Numbered from the stretch's first letter, positions 17,310 to 25,830 are shown. The stretch is 64,000 nucleotides of DNA from Peribacillus loiseleuriae (GCF_001183985.1 NZ_LFZW01000001.1:2848309-2912308); one strand, 5' to 3'. Numbers and translations: made by a program. The notes: generated by a model not told the origin, from the letters alone.

Positions 17310-17774
17310 ATAGGTTCCCTCCTTGCTTTGATCATCTTAAATAGTGTATTTACTAACACTTTATTTGTGCTGAAATTCTTATGTAGATTTGTTTAATGAA
17401 AGATACTCCATTATTATTATCTTCCTAAGTTGATAAAACTCGTTTTGGCACGTAATTGTCAAATTTGATACGAAATATACTCATTTTTGACCTCACATCC
17501 CTCCCATGCCTTACAAGGGCTTTCTCTTTCAGAAAATCTGTAATAACTGACCTTCGTAAAATAATGTTTAATTCAATCATTCAGTTTCCATATATAGTAT
17601 TTAATCACATTTATCTTATTATGTATTAGTCGTTAGATGGTTTAATTCTTTGCTTTTAAGACAGCCTCGTATTAATTTCAATCCTAATTGTTCCATTTTT
17701 GGTTTTATCTTTGTTGAATGTGTTATAATTCAATCATATGTTTTATTCGAATAATGAACAAGGGGGTTAGTGTA
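17310..17774. other. Gene-free interval
   Basis: About 465 bp of AT-rich sequence with no convincing ORF, hairpin or repeat. A TATAAT (17724-17729) upstream of the next small ORF is the only candidate promoter element; no good -35 was found. Confidence 0.5.
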
Positions 17775-17870
17775 GTGGATGAACTTTTATTATGGATAAT
17801 CAAAATTGTATTTGTAGCAGGAACGATTGGGATGTTCTTTCTTTTAGGAGTAATTCGTAATGAAGAGTAA
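17775..17870 (+). CDS. 31-residue single-span membrane peptide
   Basis: A GTG-started frame reads VDELLLWIIKIVFVAGTIG followed by MFFLLGVIRNEE. AAGGGGG lies about 9 nt before the start and TATAAT about 45 bp upstream. The product would be one hydrophobic helix with short charged ends, like the micro-membrane proteins associated with respiratory or transport complexes. I do not recognise it. No companion gene is adjacent, and the call depends on the Shine-Dalgarno sequence and composition. Confidence 0.5.
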   Translation: MDELLLWIIKIVFVAGTIGMFFLLGVIRNEE

Positions 17871-18001
17871 GTTTATTTTACATACACACCTCGACTGACT
17901 ACCAACTACTCTGCCTTTTTCAGTAGTCGGGCGACTTGTAGACGCTCTCACGCGTTATCGATAGACATGATGCTCCTCATGTTAGTAAATAAGCGACACG
18001 T

Positions 18002-18041
18002 CCCAAAGCCCTTCTTCAATAAATTGAAGAAGGGCTTTGGG
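18002..18041. terminator. Strong 19-bp palindrome, possible terminator
   Basis: CCCAAAGCCCTTCTTCAAT pairs perfectly with the strand ending GGGCTTTGGG around a 2-nt centre. Neither side has a good T run. It sits about 130 bp beyond the 31-aa gene and before the convergent DUF457 gene. The sequence at 17930-18000 before it (GCGACTTGTAGACGCTC, AATAAGCGACACG) resembles fragments of repeat family A. Confidence 0.5.
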
Positions 18042-18170
18042 TGTAAGTCATCATTATTTAGTAATACATTTGATTGTTAATTTTCCAGTATTCTGCGCCT
18101 TTTGTAATCTAGGACACTCGATATAAAATTTCTTAGTGATTGTTGAACATTCTCAACGGCAAATGACGAT

Positions 18171-18662
18171 TTATTTATACTGATATAAATAATACAATAA
18201 GATGTCCTTTCCGTAGTAAAGGACAACGAGAGTCAAGCCTGTTAATACGATAGATTCTAAGGCCCCTCCTGTTTTCATCGTTAATGGTAGTCGGAACGTT
18301 ATGTCCAAAGGATACAATAATTTGATTCCATTTTTTGTTGCTGCATCCAGCAGTAAATGGCTTGCCATCCCAATCAAGATACCAATCCGAATTGATTCGA
18401 ATGGGATAATTAAAAGGAGTAGGCCATTAATAATGATCAAAAATAATATACTGTGAGTTAGGGTACGATGACCGAATATCCTATTAATGAATTTCGATAG
18501 CCATGGTAATTTCCTGCCAATTTTACTTCCCCCATGACAAATATCTGGAATCATTCCACCAAGTGCTCCAGCAGCAATCATGATCGCAGGATCATAGTTC
18601 GATGTTTGAGCAAAAGCAGCAGTAGCCGCAATACCGCCCATAATATGTGTTTTTCCAGTCAA
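18171..18662 (-). CDS. DUF457/YdjM-type membrane protein (putative metal-dependent hydrolase)
   Basis: 163 residues from a TTG start, giving the family N-terminus TGKTHIMGGIAAT. GGTGG lies 7 nt before this TTG; upstream in-frame ATGs (18695, 18689) lack one. Conserved metal-binding-like motifs are GKTH, GMIPDICH, GHRTLTHS and MASHLLLDAATKNG, between four or so hydrophobic segments. It belongs with the YbcI/YdjM inner-membrane group, whose hydrolase activity is predicted from motifs; in B. subtilis ydjM is a cell-wall-related gene. Function otherwise unknown. Confidence 0.8.
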   Translation of the reverse strand: MTGKTHIMGGIAATAAFAQTSNYDPAIMIAAGALGGMIPDICHGGSKIGRKLPWLSKFINRIFGHRTLTHSILFLIIINGLLLLIIPFESIRIGILIGMASHLLLDAATKNGIKLLYPLDITFRLPLTMKTGGALESIVLTGLTLVVLYYGKDILLYYLYQYK

Positions 18663-18773
18663 ACTTTTTCCACCTTCTCTTCTCAACATTTGCATAGAAG
18701 CCCATTATACTCCATTTTTGAATGATGTCATAGAGTACTAGTGAAAGAGTATGTTTGTAGGTTAAACACAAAC

Positions 18774-18802
18774 AAAAGACTCAGTCAACAACTAAGCCTT
18801 TT
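18774..18802 (-). terminator. Terminator of the 40-aa acidic peptide gene
   Basis: A 12-bp imperfect stem with G-T pairs (AAAAGGCTTAGT and ACTGAGTCTTTT on the minus strand, 5-nt loop) lies 30 bp after the stop at 18832. Confidence 0.6.
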
Positions 18803-18831
18803 ACTAAGGAACTATGAGAGAAATAGGTTCA

Positions 18832-18954
18832 TTACCAATCTTCTGTAATCTCAAGTAATACATCAATATCAATTTTATTCATAGGGAAAGAAACTACTTC
18901 TTCTGCGTACTCTTCGGTTGCTTCTAACAAATAATCAATATCGATTGTAACCAC
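18832..18954 (-). CDS. 40-residue acidic peptide with internal duplication
   Basis: A GTG-started frame preceded by AAGGGGGG (about 9 nt spacing). The peptide reads VTIDIDYLLEATEEYAEE, then VVSFPMNKIDIDVLLEITEDW. The two halves repeat the pattern IDID-x-LLE-x-T-E, so it looks like a tandem duplication of a 15-residue amphipathic unit. Strongly acidic, no cysteine, no signal peptide. A terminator follows, so this is a self-standing transcription unit missed by length cut-offs. Function unknown. Confidence 0.6.
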   Translation of the reverse strand: MVTIDIDYLLEATEEYAEEVVSFPMNKIDIDVLLEITEDW

Positions 18955-19115
18955 AGCGGACGCCCCCCTTTACATTGAGCTATTGATCTTTACCCACTAT
19001 TTTAACAGAATAAACCTTTTAAACTATTTCATCAAATGAGAAAATAGCCGTGTTTAAAAAAACACATCCCTTTCATGTCTTACTGTAGTCACGGTTAAAA
19101 TACAGTTTTCTTAAC

Positions 19116-19592
19116 TCAGGAACAAATTATCTTATCCACTTTGTTCATCATTATCATAAAAGTTCCCGCTATAAGATACCCACATAATCCGCCAATTGTG
19201 TTCAGTATGATATCATCCACATCAAAGCTACCAATCCGAAAACTTAGTTGCAGACTTTCTACGAGCAGCGATGCCATAGATGACGTAATTACCGTTTTCA
19301 CTATATGAAAACGTTTAAATAGTAAAGGAATAAGAAACCCAAAAGGCATAAAAGCTAGAATATTTCCCCAGAAATTTATGAACCAAGCATGATAGTAACC
19401 TGTAGATAATAACTTAAAATACAAAGAAATTGTGCTGAATGGGACAAGGTTATAGTCCAAGATAATTACAGATTGTCGATAATATGCAAAAAATAATAGG
19501 TAACTGAGAAATAACAGATATGAGATGAAAATTAGACTCCCAACTATAAAAAGAACTCTTTTTAACAATAGGTTTTGAAGTTGCACAAACAT
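19116..19592 (-). CDS. VanZ family membrane protein
   Basis: 158 residues with four predicted membrane spans. The VanZ signature runs NFWGNILAFMPFGFLIPLLF, followed by SLLVESLQLSFRIGSFDVDDIILNTIGGLCGY, here broken into its usual S-x-x-x-E-x-x-Q and FDVDDIILNTIG parts. VanZ-like proteins are linked to teicoplanin tolerance and cell-envelope functions, but most family members have no assigned role. GGAGGG lies 5 nt before ATG. Confidence 0.85.
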   Translation of the reverse strand: MFVQLQNLLLKRVLFIVGSLIFISYLLFLSYLLFFAYYRQSVIILDYNLVPFSTISLYFKLLSTGYYHAWFINFWGNILAFMPFGFLIPLLFKRFHIVKTVITSSMASLLVESLQLSFRIGSFDVDDIILNTIGGLCGYLIAGTFMIMMNKVDKIICS

Positions 19593-19929
19593 ATATACCC
19601 TCCATTGCCTGCCAGATTCAGTTTCATTCTATTCTTTGGGTAAACTATAACATATCATCGATGATGTTGTAGAGATAATAAAATGATTCGTACCAGCCCG
19701 TATGAATCTGTTCAAGTAAACGTAGATTAATGAGTGTGAGTCATTTAGCTTTAAATATATGCTAAAGAAATCAAGATTGCAGTCGTTGTATCGTTTTTTC
19801 TATAAAGGCCTTGTTATTTTAGGTAATTCTATTAATGTAGTGAGGTTAGTCCTTTATATTCTGGCGAGGTTTTTATTGAAATATACAAATGGTGGTTATC
19901 TTACGTCCCTTTCATGACTTTTATTTTCA

Positions 19930-20082
19930 AAAAGCGCGGTTCAAAACCACCGCCTTTAGACGGTATACGCTTTAGCTTAGTTCTTTAGTTCTTCAGTTTT
20001 GCTTTTGAACCATTGTTCTTCAGTGGGCTTTAGCCCAAATGGATTCCCCCTACTTTAGTAGGGGGTCGTTCAATTGTACAAT
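19930..20082. mobile_element. IS200/IS605-type element end or derived palindromic remnant
   Basis: The stretch carries GGTTCAAAACCACCGCC, TTTAGACGGTATACGC, a run of TTTAG-type words, then GTGGGCTTTAGCCCAAATGG and the palindrome CCCCCTACTTTAGTAGGGGG followed by TCGTTCAA. Sub-terminal perfect hairpins next to TTCAA are typical of IS200/IS605 (TnpB/IS1341) ends, where they can form guide-RNA-like structures. No tnpA or tnpB reading frame is present, so this is a decayed end or a non-autonomous derivative. Confidence 0.45.
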
Positions 20083-20383
20083 ATGAGACTACATCTGATT
20101 TCGTTTGCTTACTTTATAATTGAAGGTAAAGTTAAAACGTAAGAATCTCATTGATCGAATCAAAAGTAAGGAAATACCATATACCTTTAGCAGTTAGAAT
20201 CTGTGCATTACTAACTACAATCTAGACAATACTAGCTGGAATTGAAAAATACATACCAAAATGAGCTTTTTAATTTAACGAATATTGTTTTGGCTATGAA
20301 TAAACAAGTTTTTTAACAATGTATTCTATCGACATTATTATTGAAATAAACACAATTACATATTCAATCCGATATTTTTTCAC

Positions 20384-20415
20384 TTAAAAATACCGCCATT
20401 ATTTAATATGGCGGT
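20384..20415 (-). terminator. Terminator overlapping the stop of the 52-aa gene
   Basis: ACCGCCAT (20392-20399) pairs with ATGGCGGT (20408-20415) and is followed on the minus strand by ATTTTTAAG. The stop codon lies in the loop and 3' arm. Confidence 0.75.
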
Positions 20416-20557
20416 TCGTTTTACAAAAATACATAAATAATTGTTCAATATACTCTGAGGAACCATCCCTTACATAATCCTTCATAGAATCCACTGATTT
20501 TGGGTGTTCTGTCTCAAAAAGATTGGCCTCTTCTTTTTGTTTTTCTAATGAATCCAT
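20399..20557 (-). CDS. 52-residue hypothetical protein with leader hairpin and own terminator
   Basis: ATG at 20557 preceded by AGGTGGAG (4 nt spacing). The product begins MDSLEKQKEEANLFETEHPK and ends CKTNRHIK; it is hydrophilic, with one cysteine. Just upstream of the ribosome-binding site is a 9-bp perfect hairpin (CCCTATCTT/AAGATAGGG, 20573-20594), which would sit in the 5' UTR. A terminator overlaps the stop codon. Together these define a complete small transcription unit. I do not recognise the protein; it is not an obvious Spo0E or Phr peptide. Confidence 0.65.
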   Translation of the reverse strand: MDSLEKQKEEANLFETEHPKSVDSMKDYVRDGSSEYIEQLFMYFCKTNRHIK

Positions 20558-20597
20558 GGTTCTCCACCTCACCCTATCTTATTCAAGATAGGGCTTG

Positions 20598-21000
20598 GAT
20601 TGTGACAATGAATGATTAAATAGTCCATGGTCAGTCCAGTCCCTAGGGAAGATGCACTACCCTCTTCTACCGGTAAGGCATTTCAAAAATTTGATTGAAG
20701 CGTTGTGAATGAAGCTTATAAATACACATTAAAAATATCTACACATTGGCTTCATTGCTTATTTAAGCCTTTTACAACTGATATATTTCAACAAATCCCC
20801 TAGTTTTTTATTGAGTTTAGAAGACTTACACTTTTTTGTCTGTAGATTTAAAGGTTTCAGCTAGTATTTGGTTTATTTAAAAAGATATTCTATAGCCATA
20901 GCAGGATAAATTGTAGTTTTACTTAACCCCTCCCTTTTAGTTAACATAATATTATTATTTAATTCATATAGATCCGTCTAACACTAAGGATAAACAACAA
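20598..21000. other. Gene-free interval
   Basis: About 400 bp between the 52-aa gene leader and repeat B1. No ORF, convincing hairpin or known motif was found. Confidence 0.5.
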
Positions 21001-21004
21001 AATG

Positions 21005-21108
21005 GCTGCCCCATAACGAAAGGATCATACCCACATCTACGATATAGCGTTTATAAGACATAATAAACAGTATATAGTCTTTGTGGTCAGATCCTTTTGG
21101 AACAACCT
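21005..21108 (-). repeat. Dispersed hairpin repeat family B, copy 1 (at glnP 3' end)
   Basis: Begins GCTGCCCCATAACGAAAGGA and ends GATCCTTTTGGAACAACCTC; the arms (AAAGGATC/GATCCTTT) fold around a core with CTACGATATAGCGTTTATA and GTATATAG. The right end is 4 bp from the glnP stop, so it probably terminates glnQHMP. Confidence 0.75.
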
Positions 21109-21111
21109 CTT

Positions 21112-21762
21112 TCATGTTCGTTTTACTTCCAATCGACGGGATAGTACAGATAAAGTATAATTCACGACGAAATACATAAGAGCAACAAATAGTAATATCG
21201 GAACTAAATAAGTGCTTTTTTGACCATAGACAATTTGTGCATGGTGTGTCAGTTCAGGTACTGAAATGACAACCGCAAGTGAAGTATCTTTTAATAAAGA
21301 AATAAACTGACTAACTGTCGGTGGTACCATTCTTCGTAGAGCTTGCGGCAATATGATATGCCATAGTGCTTGAAAGTAACTTAAACCTGATGATCGTGCA
21401 GCTTCCATTTGACCTTTATCAATCGAAGTTAATCCGCTTCGAATAATTTCTGATATCATTGCTGCTTCAAATATAGTTAAGGCAATAATAGCTGCTGGAA
21501 CTTCCTTGAATTTAATCCCTATTTCCGGCAGAGCAAAAAAAGTAAAGAAAATAATTAATAATAAGGGTAAATTTCTAATAATCTCTACAATCATTGCAAG
21601 TATTTGTGATAGGACAGGTATTTTGGCAAAACGAAGAGTTCCAACAAATCCACCAAGTATGAAGCTTAAAATGATAGCGATTAAGGCCATTTTAAGCGTC
21701 AACCAAAAACCATTCAATAAAAATGTCAGATTATCAGCTGAATATGCATCAATAAAATCCAT
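21112..21762 (-). CDS. glnP: Glutamine ABC transporter permease GlnP
   Basis: 216 residues, HisMQ-type permease with about five spans. The EAA loop is MEAARSSGLSYFQALWHIILPQA, conserved in amino-acid importers. Last gene of the glnQ-glnH-glnM-glnP run, the same order as B. subtilis glnQHMP. GGGAGGG lies 6 nt before ATG. It pairs with GlnM as a heterodimer. Substrate assignment (glutamine, possibly glutamate) rests on gene order and the binding protein, not on the permease itself. Confidence 0.85.
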   Translation of the reverse strand: MDFIDAYSADNLTFLLNGFWLTLKMALIAIILSFILGGFVGTLRFAKIPVLSQILAMIVEIIRNLPLLLIIFFTFFALPEIGIKFKEVPAAIIALTIFEAAMISEIIRSGLTSIDKGQMEAARSSGLSYFQALWHIILPQALRRMVPPTVSQFISLLKDTSLAVVISVPELTHHAQIVYGQKSTYLVPILLFVALMYFVVNYTLSVLSRRLEVKRT

Positions 21763-21775
21763 CGGTGTCCCTCCC

Positions 21776-22411
21776 TCAATTACTCTTAGCCAGGCGTTTC
21801 TCTAAATAACTTACGCCAAGACTTAAAGGAATGGTTAGTACTAAATAAAACATGGCAACTAATATATACGTGTCCATCACCCTAAATGTTCTTGCTGAAA
21901 TAAGATCAGCTTGATACATCAAATCACCGCCGGCAATGACAGCTACCAAAGAAGAGTTCTTTACCAGATTAATAAATTGATTACCAAGCGGGGGTATTAC
22001 AACTTTAATTGCTTGCGGCAAAATAACAATTCTCATTGCCTGACTATATGTAAGACCTGAAGACCTTGCCGCTTCCATTTGTCCTTCTGGTATCGAAAGA
22101 ATACCCGCTCGAATCGCCTCCGCAATGAAAGCCGTTGTATAAATGGTTAAAGCAATTGTACCAGCTGTAATCCCTTTGAAATTAAAGACTAAATAGACAA
22201 ATAGCGTAATGATTAATAGAGGAATGTTGCGGAAAAATTCAACATATGTAGTGCCTAACCGATTCAATGGCTTGTATGGGGCAATTCTTAATACAGCAAT
22301 AAATGCTCCAAGTAATAAACTTGCAATAAGGGCAGTAACACTTGCAATTATAGTTACCTTGAATCCTTGAAGAAACATGTCCATATTATTCGTTAAAATT
22401 GAGAAATTCAC
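21776..22411 (-). CDS. glnM: Glutamine ABC transporter permease GlnM
   Basis: 211 residues, HisMQ-type permease, GTG start behind GAGGGGGGGG. Its EAA loop reads MEAARSSGLTYSQAMRIVILPQA. It sits 13 bp upstream of glnP and 72 bp downstream of glnH; a hairpin lies in the latter gap. It forms the membrane channel with GlnP, energised by GlnQ. Confidence 0.85.
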   Translation of the reverse strand: MNFSILTNNMDMFLQGFKVTIIASVTALIASLLLGAFIAVLRIAPYKPLNRLGTTYVEFFRNIPLLIITLFVYLVFNFKGITAGTIALTIYTTAFIAEAIRAGILSIPEGQMEAARSSGLTYSQAMRIVILPQAIKVVIPPLGNQFINLVKNSSLVAVIAGGDLMYQADLISARTFRVMDTYILVAMFYLVLTIPLSLGVSYLEKRLAKSN

Positions 22412-22438
22412 TTTGACACCCCCCCCTCTAACTAATCA

Positions 22439-22460
22439 GGATGAGCAAACGCGCTCATCC
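22439..22460 (-). promoter_or_regulatory. Intercistronic hairpin between glnH and glnM
   Basis: GGATGAGC pairs perfectly with GCTCATCC (6-nt loop). There is no T run, so it is more likely an RNA-stability or partial-termination element, as is common after binding-protein genes, allowing more GlnH than permease. Confidence 0.6.
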
Positions 22461-22483
22461 CAATAAATTAAATCCAAAATCTA

Positions 22484-23302
22484 TTAATCTTTTTTAATCC
22501 ATTTGTCATGGATTTCATCATATTTACCTGAATCTTTAAGAGCCTTCAATGCTTCATTTAATTTTTTAACGAAATTTTCATTACCTTTATTGACAGCAAT
22601 TCCGTATGGCTCATCTGTAAATGTGCCTCCGACTAATTCAAAGCTCGGATCTTCATCAGCCATACCGTAAAGGATAGAATCATCCGTAGTCAGTGCATCA
22701 CCTTTGCCTTGCTTAAGAGCGGCAAATGCTTCTGAGTAATTTTCAAATTCTAACACTTCTGCATCAGGTGCTTTTTCACGAATATTTATTGTTGAGGTTG
22801 AACCCTTAACAGCAAGCACTGTTTTACCTGTAAGACTTTCAATACCAGTTACATCACTGCCTTTTTTCACTAGTAGTGATTGTCCTGCATCGAAATAGAC
22901 ATCAGTAAAGTCTACTTCTTTTTTACGTTCTTCTGAAATAGTCATCGTTGCGATAATCGCATCGATATCTCCATTTTTCAAAAGCTGAATTCTAGTCTTC
23001 GAGGTAACCTCTTTAAACTCCACTTTAGATTCATCACCAAGAATTTCACCAGCGAGCCCTTTTGCGATATCAATATCAAAACCTTCCACTTCTCCTGTGC
23101 TTGGATTTTTAAGACCGAAAAGCCGAGTATCGTTTTTAACACCGAACACAATTTTGTCGTCTTTTTCAACCTTTGCCAATACTCCAGCTTTCTCACTATT
23201 GTCTGATCCTGTGCCTGAATTACTGCTTCCACAACCTGCAAGTATCATCGCTGCCATTAGTGGCAGAGCTGCCATTTTGAAAAACTTCTTTGGGTTCACC
23301 AT
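22484..23302 (-). CDS. glnH: Glutamine-binding lipoprotein GlnH
   Basis: 272 residues. A signal peptide with lipobox LAGC (Cys24) is followed by a Ser/Gly-rich linker and a periplasmic-binding-protein type 2 domain: GFDIDIAKGLAGEILG, VDFTDVYFDAGQSLLVKKG, LAVKGSTS and EPYGIAVNKGNENF. It is anchored to the outer face of the membrane and delivers glutamine to GlnMP. Ligand specificity is inferred from operon order. Confidence 0.88.
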   Translation of the reverse strand: MVNPKKFFKMAALPLMAAMILAGCGSSNSGTGSDNSEKAGVLAKVEKDDKIVFGVKNDTRLFGLKNPSTGEVEGFDIDIAKGLAGEILGDESKVEFKEVTSKTRIQLLKNGDIDAIIATMTISEERKKEVDFTDVYFDAGQSLLVKKGSDVTGIESLTGKTVLAVKGSTSTINIREKAPDAEVLEFENYSEAFAALKQGKGDALTTDDSILYGMADEDPSFELVGGTFTDEPYGIAVNKGNENFVKKLNEALKALKDSGKYDEIHDKWIKKD

Positions 23303-23323
23303 TTGTATTCCCCCTCTTATTTT

Positions 23324-24052
23324 TTAATGATTTAATATACGGCTGAGAAATAGCTGAGCCCTTTCTTCTTTTGGATTCTCGTAAAACTCTGCCGGAATTG
23401 CTTCTTCTAAAATTTGACCTTGGTCCAGGAATACGATCCGATCAGCCACTTCTCGTGCAAACCCCATCTCATGGGTCACAACTACCATCGTCATTCCTTC
23501 ATGTGCCAAAGCCTTCATAACATCAAGTACCTCTCCAATCATTTCAGGGTCTAGCGCTGAAGTCGGTTCATCAAATAGCATAATTTCTGGGCTCATCGCA
23601 AGTCCTCTTGCTATGGCAACACGTTGCTGCTGTCCACCGGATAGCTGTGATGGGTAGGATTGCGCTTTATCAGCAATTCCTACTTTTTCTAAATATTTAA
23701 GTGCGATTTCTTTTGCCTGTGATTCGGTTTGTCCTAATACTTTCATAGGTGCCAGGATAATATTTTGAAGAACGGTTTTGTGAGGATATAGATGAAAATG
23801 CTGAAAAACCATGCCGATTTCACGGCGGAGTTTATTAATGTTTGTTTTCTTATCACTTACCGAAATCCCATTCACTGTTAACGATCCTTCAGTTATGGCC
23901 TCCAGATGGTTAATACATCGTAGTAATGTACTTTTACCAGAACCAGAAGGCCCTATAACAACAACTACCTCCCCTTTATTGATGGTTAGATTAATATTCT
24001 TCAGTACATGAAAATCCCCATAATACTTATTTACTTTGTCAAAAACAATCAT
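23324..24052 (-). CDS. glnQ: Glutamine ABC transporter ATPase GlnQ
   Basis: 242 residues, normal length for a polar amino-acid ATPase. Walker [10 protein letters not shown] (34-42), Q-loop [13 protein letters not shown], signature [14 protein letters not shown], Walker [14 protein letters not shown] and switch histidine in [13 protein letters not shown]. First gene of glnQHMP. I looked for a TnrA-type operator (TGTNAN7TNACA) upstream and found none that is convincing. Confidence 0.9.
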   Translation of the reverse strand: MIVFDKVNKYYGDFHVLKNINLTINKGEVVVVIGPSGSGKSTLLRCINHLEAITEGSLTVNGISVSDKKTNINKLRREIGMVFQHFHLYPHKTVLQNIILAPMKVLGQTESQAKEIALKYLEKVGIADKAQSYPSQLSGGQQQRVAIARGLAMSPEIMLFDEPTSALDPEMIGEVLDVMKALAHEGMTMVVVTHEMGFAREVADRIVFLDQGQILEEAIPAEFYENPKEERAQLFLSRILNH

Positions 24053-24676
24053 ACTGTGCCCTCCCCCCGTAACTAGTAACTATTATGTATGTAATATTCT
24101 GAATGAAAAGATCAAATTATTTATTTTTTAAATATTCTGAATTAAACAACTGTAGAGAAATTATCTTCATAAACTACTAGTTTAGTCCATCAATTAATAA
24201 ACACACGAAGAAAATCCTATCTCGGAATAGTTAAGTCTGCTAAGAATTTCAGTAATTTTTGCATAAAAAAGATTTTGTAATTACATACATTTCACGGTAT
24301 ATCCCTAAGGAATATTATGGAATACGTACTCCATAAAACAATTTTCAAAGATTTTTTCTTGCTATCATATTGTGCATTACCAAATATCTTAAAAATTACC
24401 ATCAAATTCCCATTATCCTTTTAATTAGGCATGCTACGCATCATTAATTCCCTAATAGCCTTTCTATTTTATTGGAGTGTTAAATATTACATGCGTTACT
24501 CTTACAAACAAAAGCTGTTACAAGCAATAAGCTTTTATTTTTATATCTATGACTTAGACAAATAATCTAGAATATTATCTTCATTTATTAATTTTCACTG
24601 CTGTTTCTTCCTTTCCTTTCTACGCAGTTATCTAACTATAAGAAACTAGCAGACTACAAGCGTCAATGATGGATTA
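24053..24676. other. Gene-free interval upstream of glnQ
   Basis: About 620 bp, very AT-rich, should contain the glnQ promoter. Nothing else is recognisable apart from a TGTAATTACA palindrome near 24276. Confidence 0.45.
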
Positions 24677-24680
24677 ATTA

Positions 24681-24800
24681 GAAAGTACTGAGAAGTTAAA
24701 TGCAATCAGTCAATTAGCTGCATCAGTAGCTCATGAAATTCAGATTCCGTTGATAACAATCAACGGTTTTCTGCAGATATTGAACCATATGGATTCGTAG
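24681..24800 (+). pseudogene. Relic of a sporulation-type sensor histidine kinase
   Basis: Forty codons read ESTEKLNAISQLAASVAHEI, then QIPLITINGFLQILNHMDS and stop. This is the HisKA dimerisation/phosphoacceptor box of a PAS-type kinase (His in SVAHEI). Neither the upstream sensor domains nor the ATPase domain are present. The reading frame ends where repeat family A begins (about 24790), so the kinase was truncated there. Confidence 0.8.
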
Positions 24801-24895
24801 TATCGCTTTATCTATGCTGCGCGAAGGTATTAGCGACACTAGAATTGAACTAACAATCGGTGGGGAATGAAGAAAACACCTACTAATTGAAGTTT
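24790..24895 (+). repeat. Dispersed repeat family A, copy 2
   Basis: Contains GTATCGCTTTATC, GGTATTAGCGACACTAG, GAACTAACAATCGGTGGGG and AACACCTACTAATTGAAG, in the same order as the 29.7-kb copy. It abuts the kinase relic. Confidence 0.7.
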
Positions 24896-24956
24896 CACAT
24901 TATCTTTCATTTCCCCTAAATGGTGAAATCCTATATTTGTCCCCAATACAAAGAAG

Positions 24957-25075
24957 GGGCCATTTAAGAGATATCAGACCCCGCAACCACAATACGCAGT
25001 TCAAATTATGCGTAACTACCAATTTGAACTGTGTATTGAGCGCGTGGCCATCTTTTGGCCCCTTCTTTTATACAT
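24957..25075 (-). repeat. Dispersed hairpin repeat family B, copy 2 (3' end of the 25081 gene)
   Basis: Outer arms AAGAAGGGGCCA and TGGCCCCTTCTT are perfectly complementary; the core holds CAGTTCAAATTATGCG and a complementary CAATTTGAACTGTG arm. It starts 6 bp after the stop at 25081 and ends in a T-rich tract, so it can act as that gene's terminator. Confidence 0.75.
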
Positions 25076-25080
25076 CTTAA

Positions 25081-25491
25081 TTAATCAGTCCTTGCATCTT
25101 CAAACGGGGCATAAAATAATCCCTTAGGAGCCAGCATGTCTGTTTCAGACTCCCGTTTCTCACCATTTACTATATAATATCCAGCTGAGTAGAAATCGAA
25201 AAAACCACTTTCTTTATGAAGTTCAAGAAAATATTCGAATAAATCATCCATAAGTTGCTGATGCAGCTTACGATCGATCACATCGCCACACTCATCAGTT
25301 TCAAAGTTCTTATTAATGGCCTCTTGAAGACCTTCATGGTGTGAAGCTGCTATATATAAATCGACATCACCACATTCCATACACAGCAGCAACCCCTCTT
25401 CCCTTACTTCTTCATACTCAGCTTTGACCATTTCTTTTAGAATGCCTTCGATTTCTTCACGATTTATAAGTTCTGTAGCCGTTTGCAACAT
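25081..25491 (-). CDS. Hypothetical acidic protein
   Basis: 136 residues from ATG 25491 (MLQTATELINREEIEG), preferred over an upstream frame start at 25536 because GGGGGA lies 7 nt before it. It is acidic, with CMECGD, ESGFFDFYSAGYYIVNGEK and a C-terminal APFEDARTD. No membrane segment or signal peptide. I do not recognise the family. The repeat B2 hairpin forms its 3' end. Confidence 0.65.
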   Translation of the reverse strand: MLQTATELINREEIEGILKEMVKAEYEEVREEGLLLCMECGDVDLYIAASHHEGLQEAINKNFETDECGDVIDRKLHQQLMDDLFEYFLELHKESGFFDFYSAGYYIVNGEKRESETDMLAPKGLFYAPFEDARTD

Positions 25492-25699
25492 AATGATTTC
25501 CCCCATTATCATCTTTTTTTCAGCAGCTAGGATCATATAGTACTTTCTATATTAAATCGTGGTGTTAAAAAAAGCTTGTCCCACGAATCGATATGGAGAT
25601 TTTTCGATATGGTTCGCTATGAATCGTACTATTCCGAGGAATTAATAGCCGTTTTTAAAAATATTGCAAAAATTTGCGCTTTCCCGAGAAATAATTTTT

Positions 25700-25830
25700 A
25701 TCCCGGCTTAACAGGCTGCAATTTCCCCACCATAATTTTTGTGGGAGGATCAAGAAAAATAAGGGGGGAAACAGCCTGTAAATCCCCGATTGGTTCAACT
25801 AACCATCAGTGGTGGATGTCTCACTTTATT
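25700..25830 (+). repeat. Long imperfect palindrome plus family A end fragment
   Basis: ACAGGCTG-CAA-TTTCCCC (about 25710-25727) can pair with GGGGAAACAGCCTGT (about 25764-25778), enclosing a small palindrome (CCCACCA/TGTGGGAGG). It is followed by CTAACCATCAGTGG, the core word of repeat family A. No protein-coding signal is convincing between 25492 and 25949. Confidence 0.45.

Noticed and set aside
24053..24300. TnrA operator upstream of glnQ
   Set aside because: AT-rich palindromic words exist but none fits TGTNAN7TNACA convincingly.
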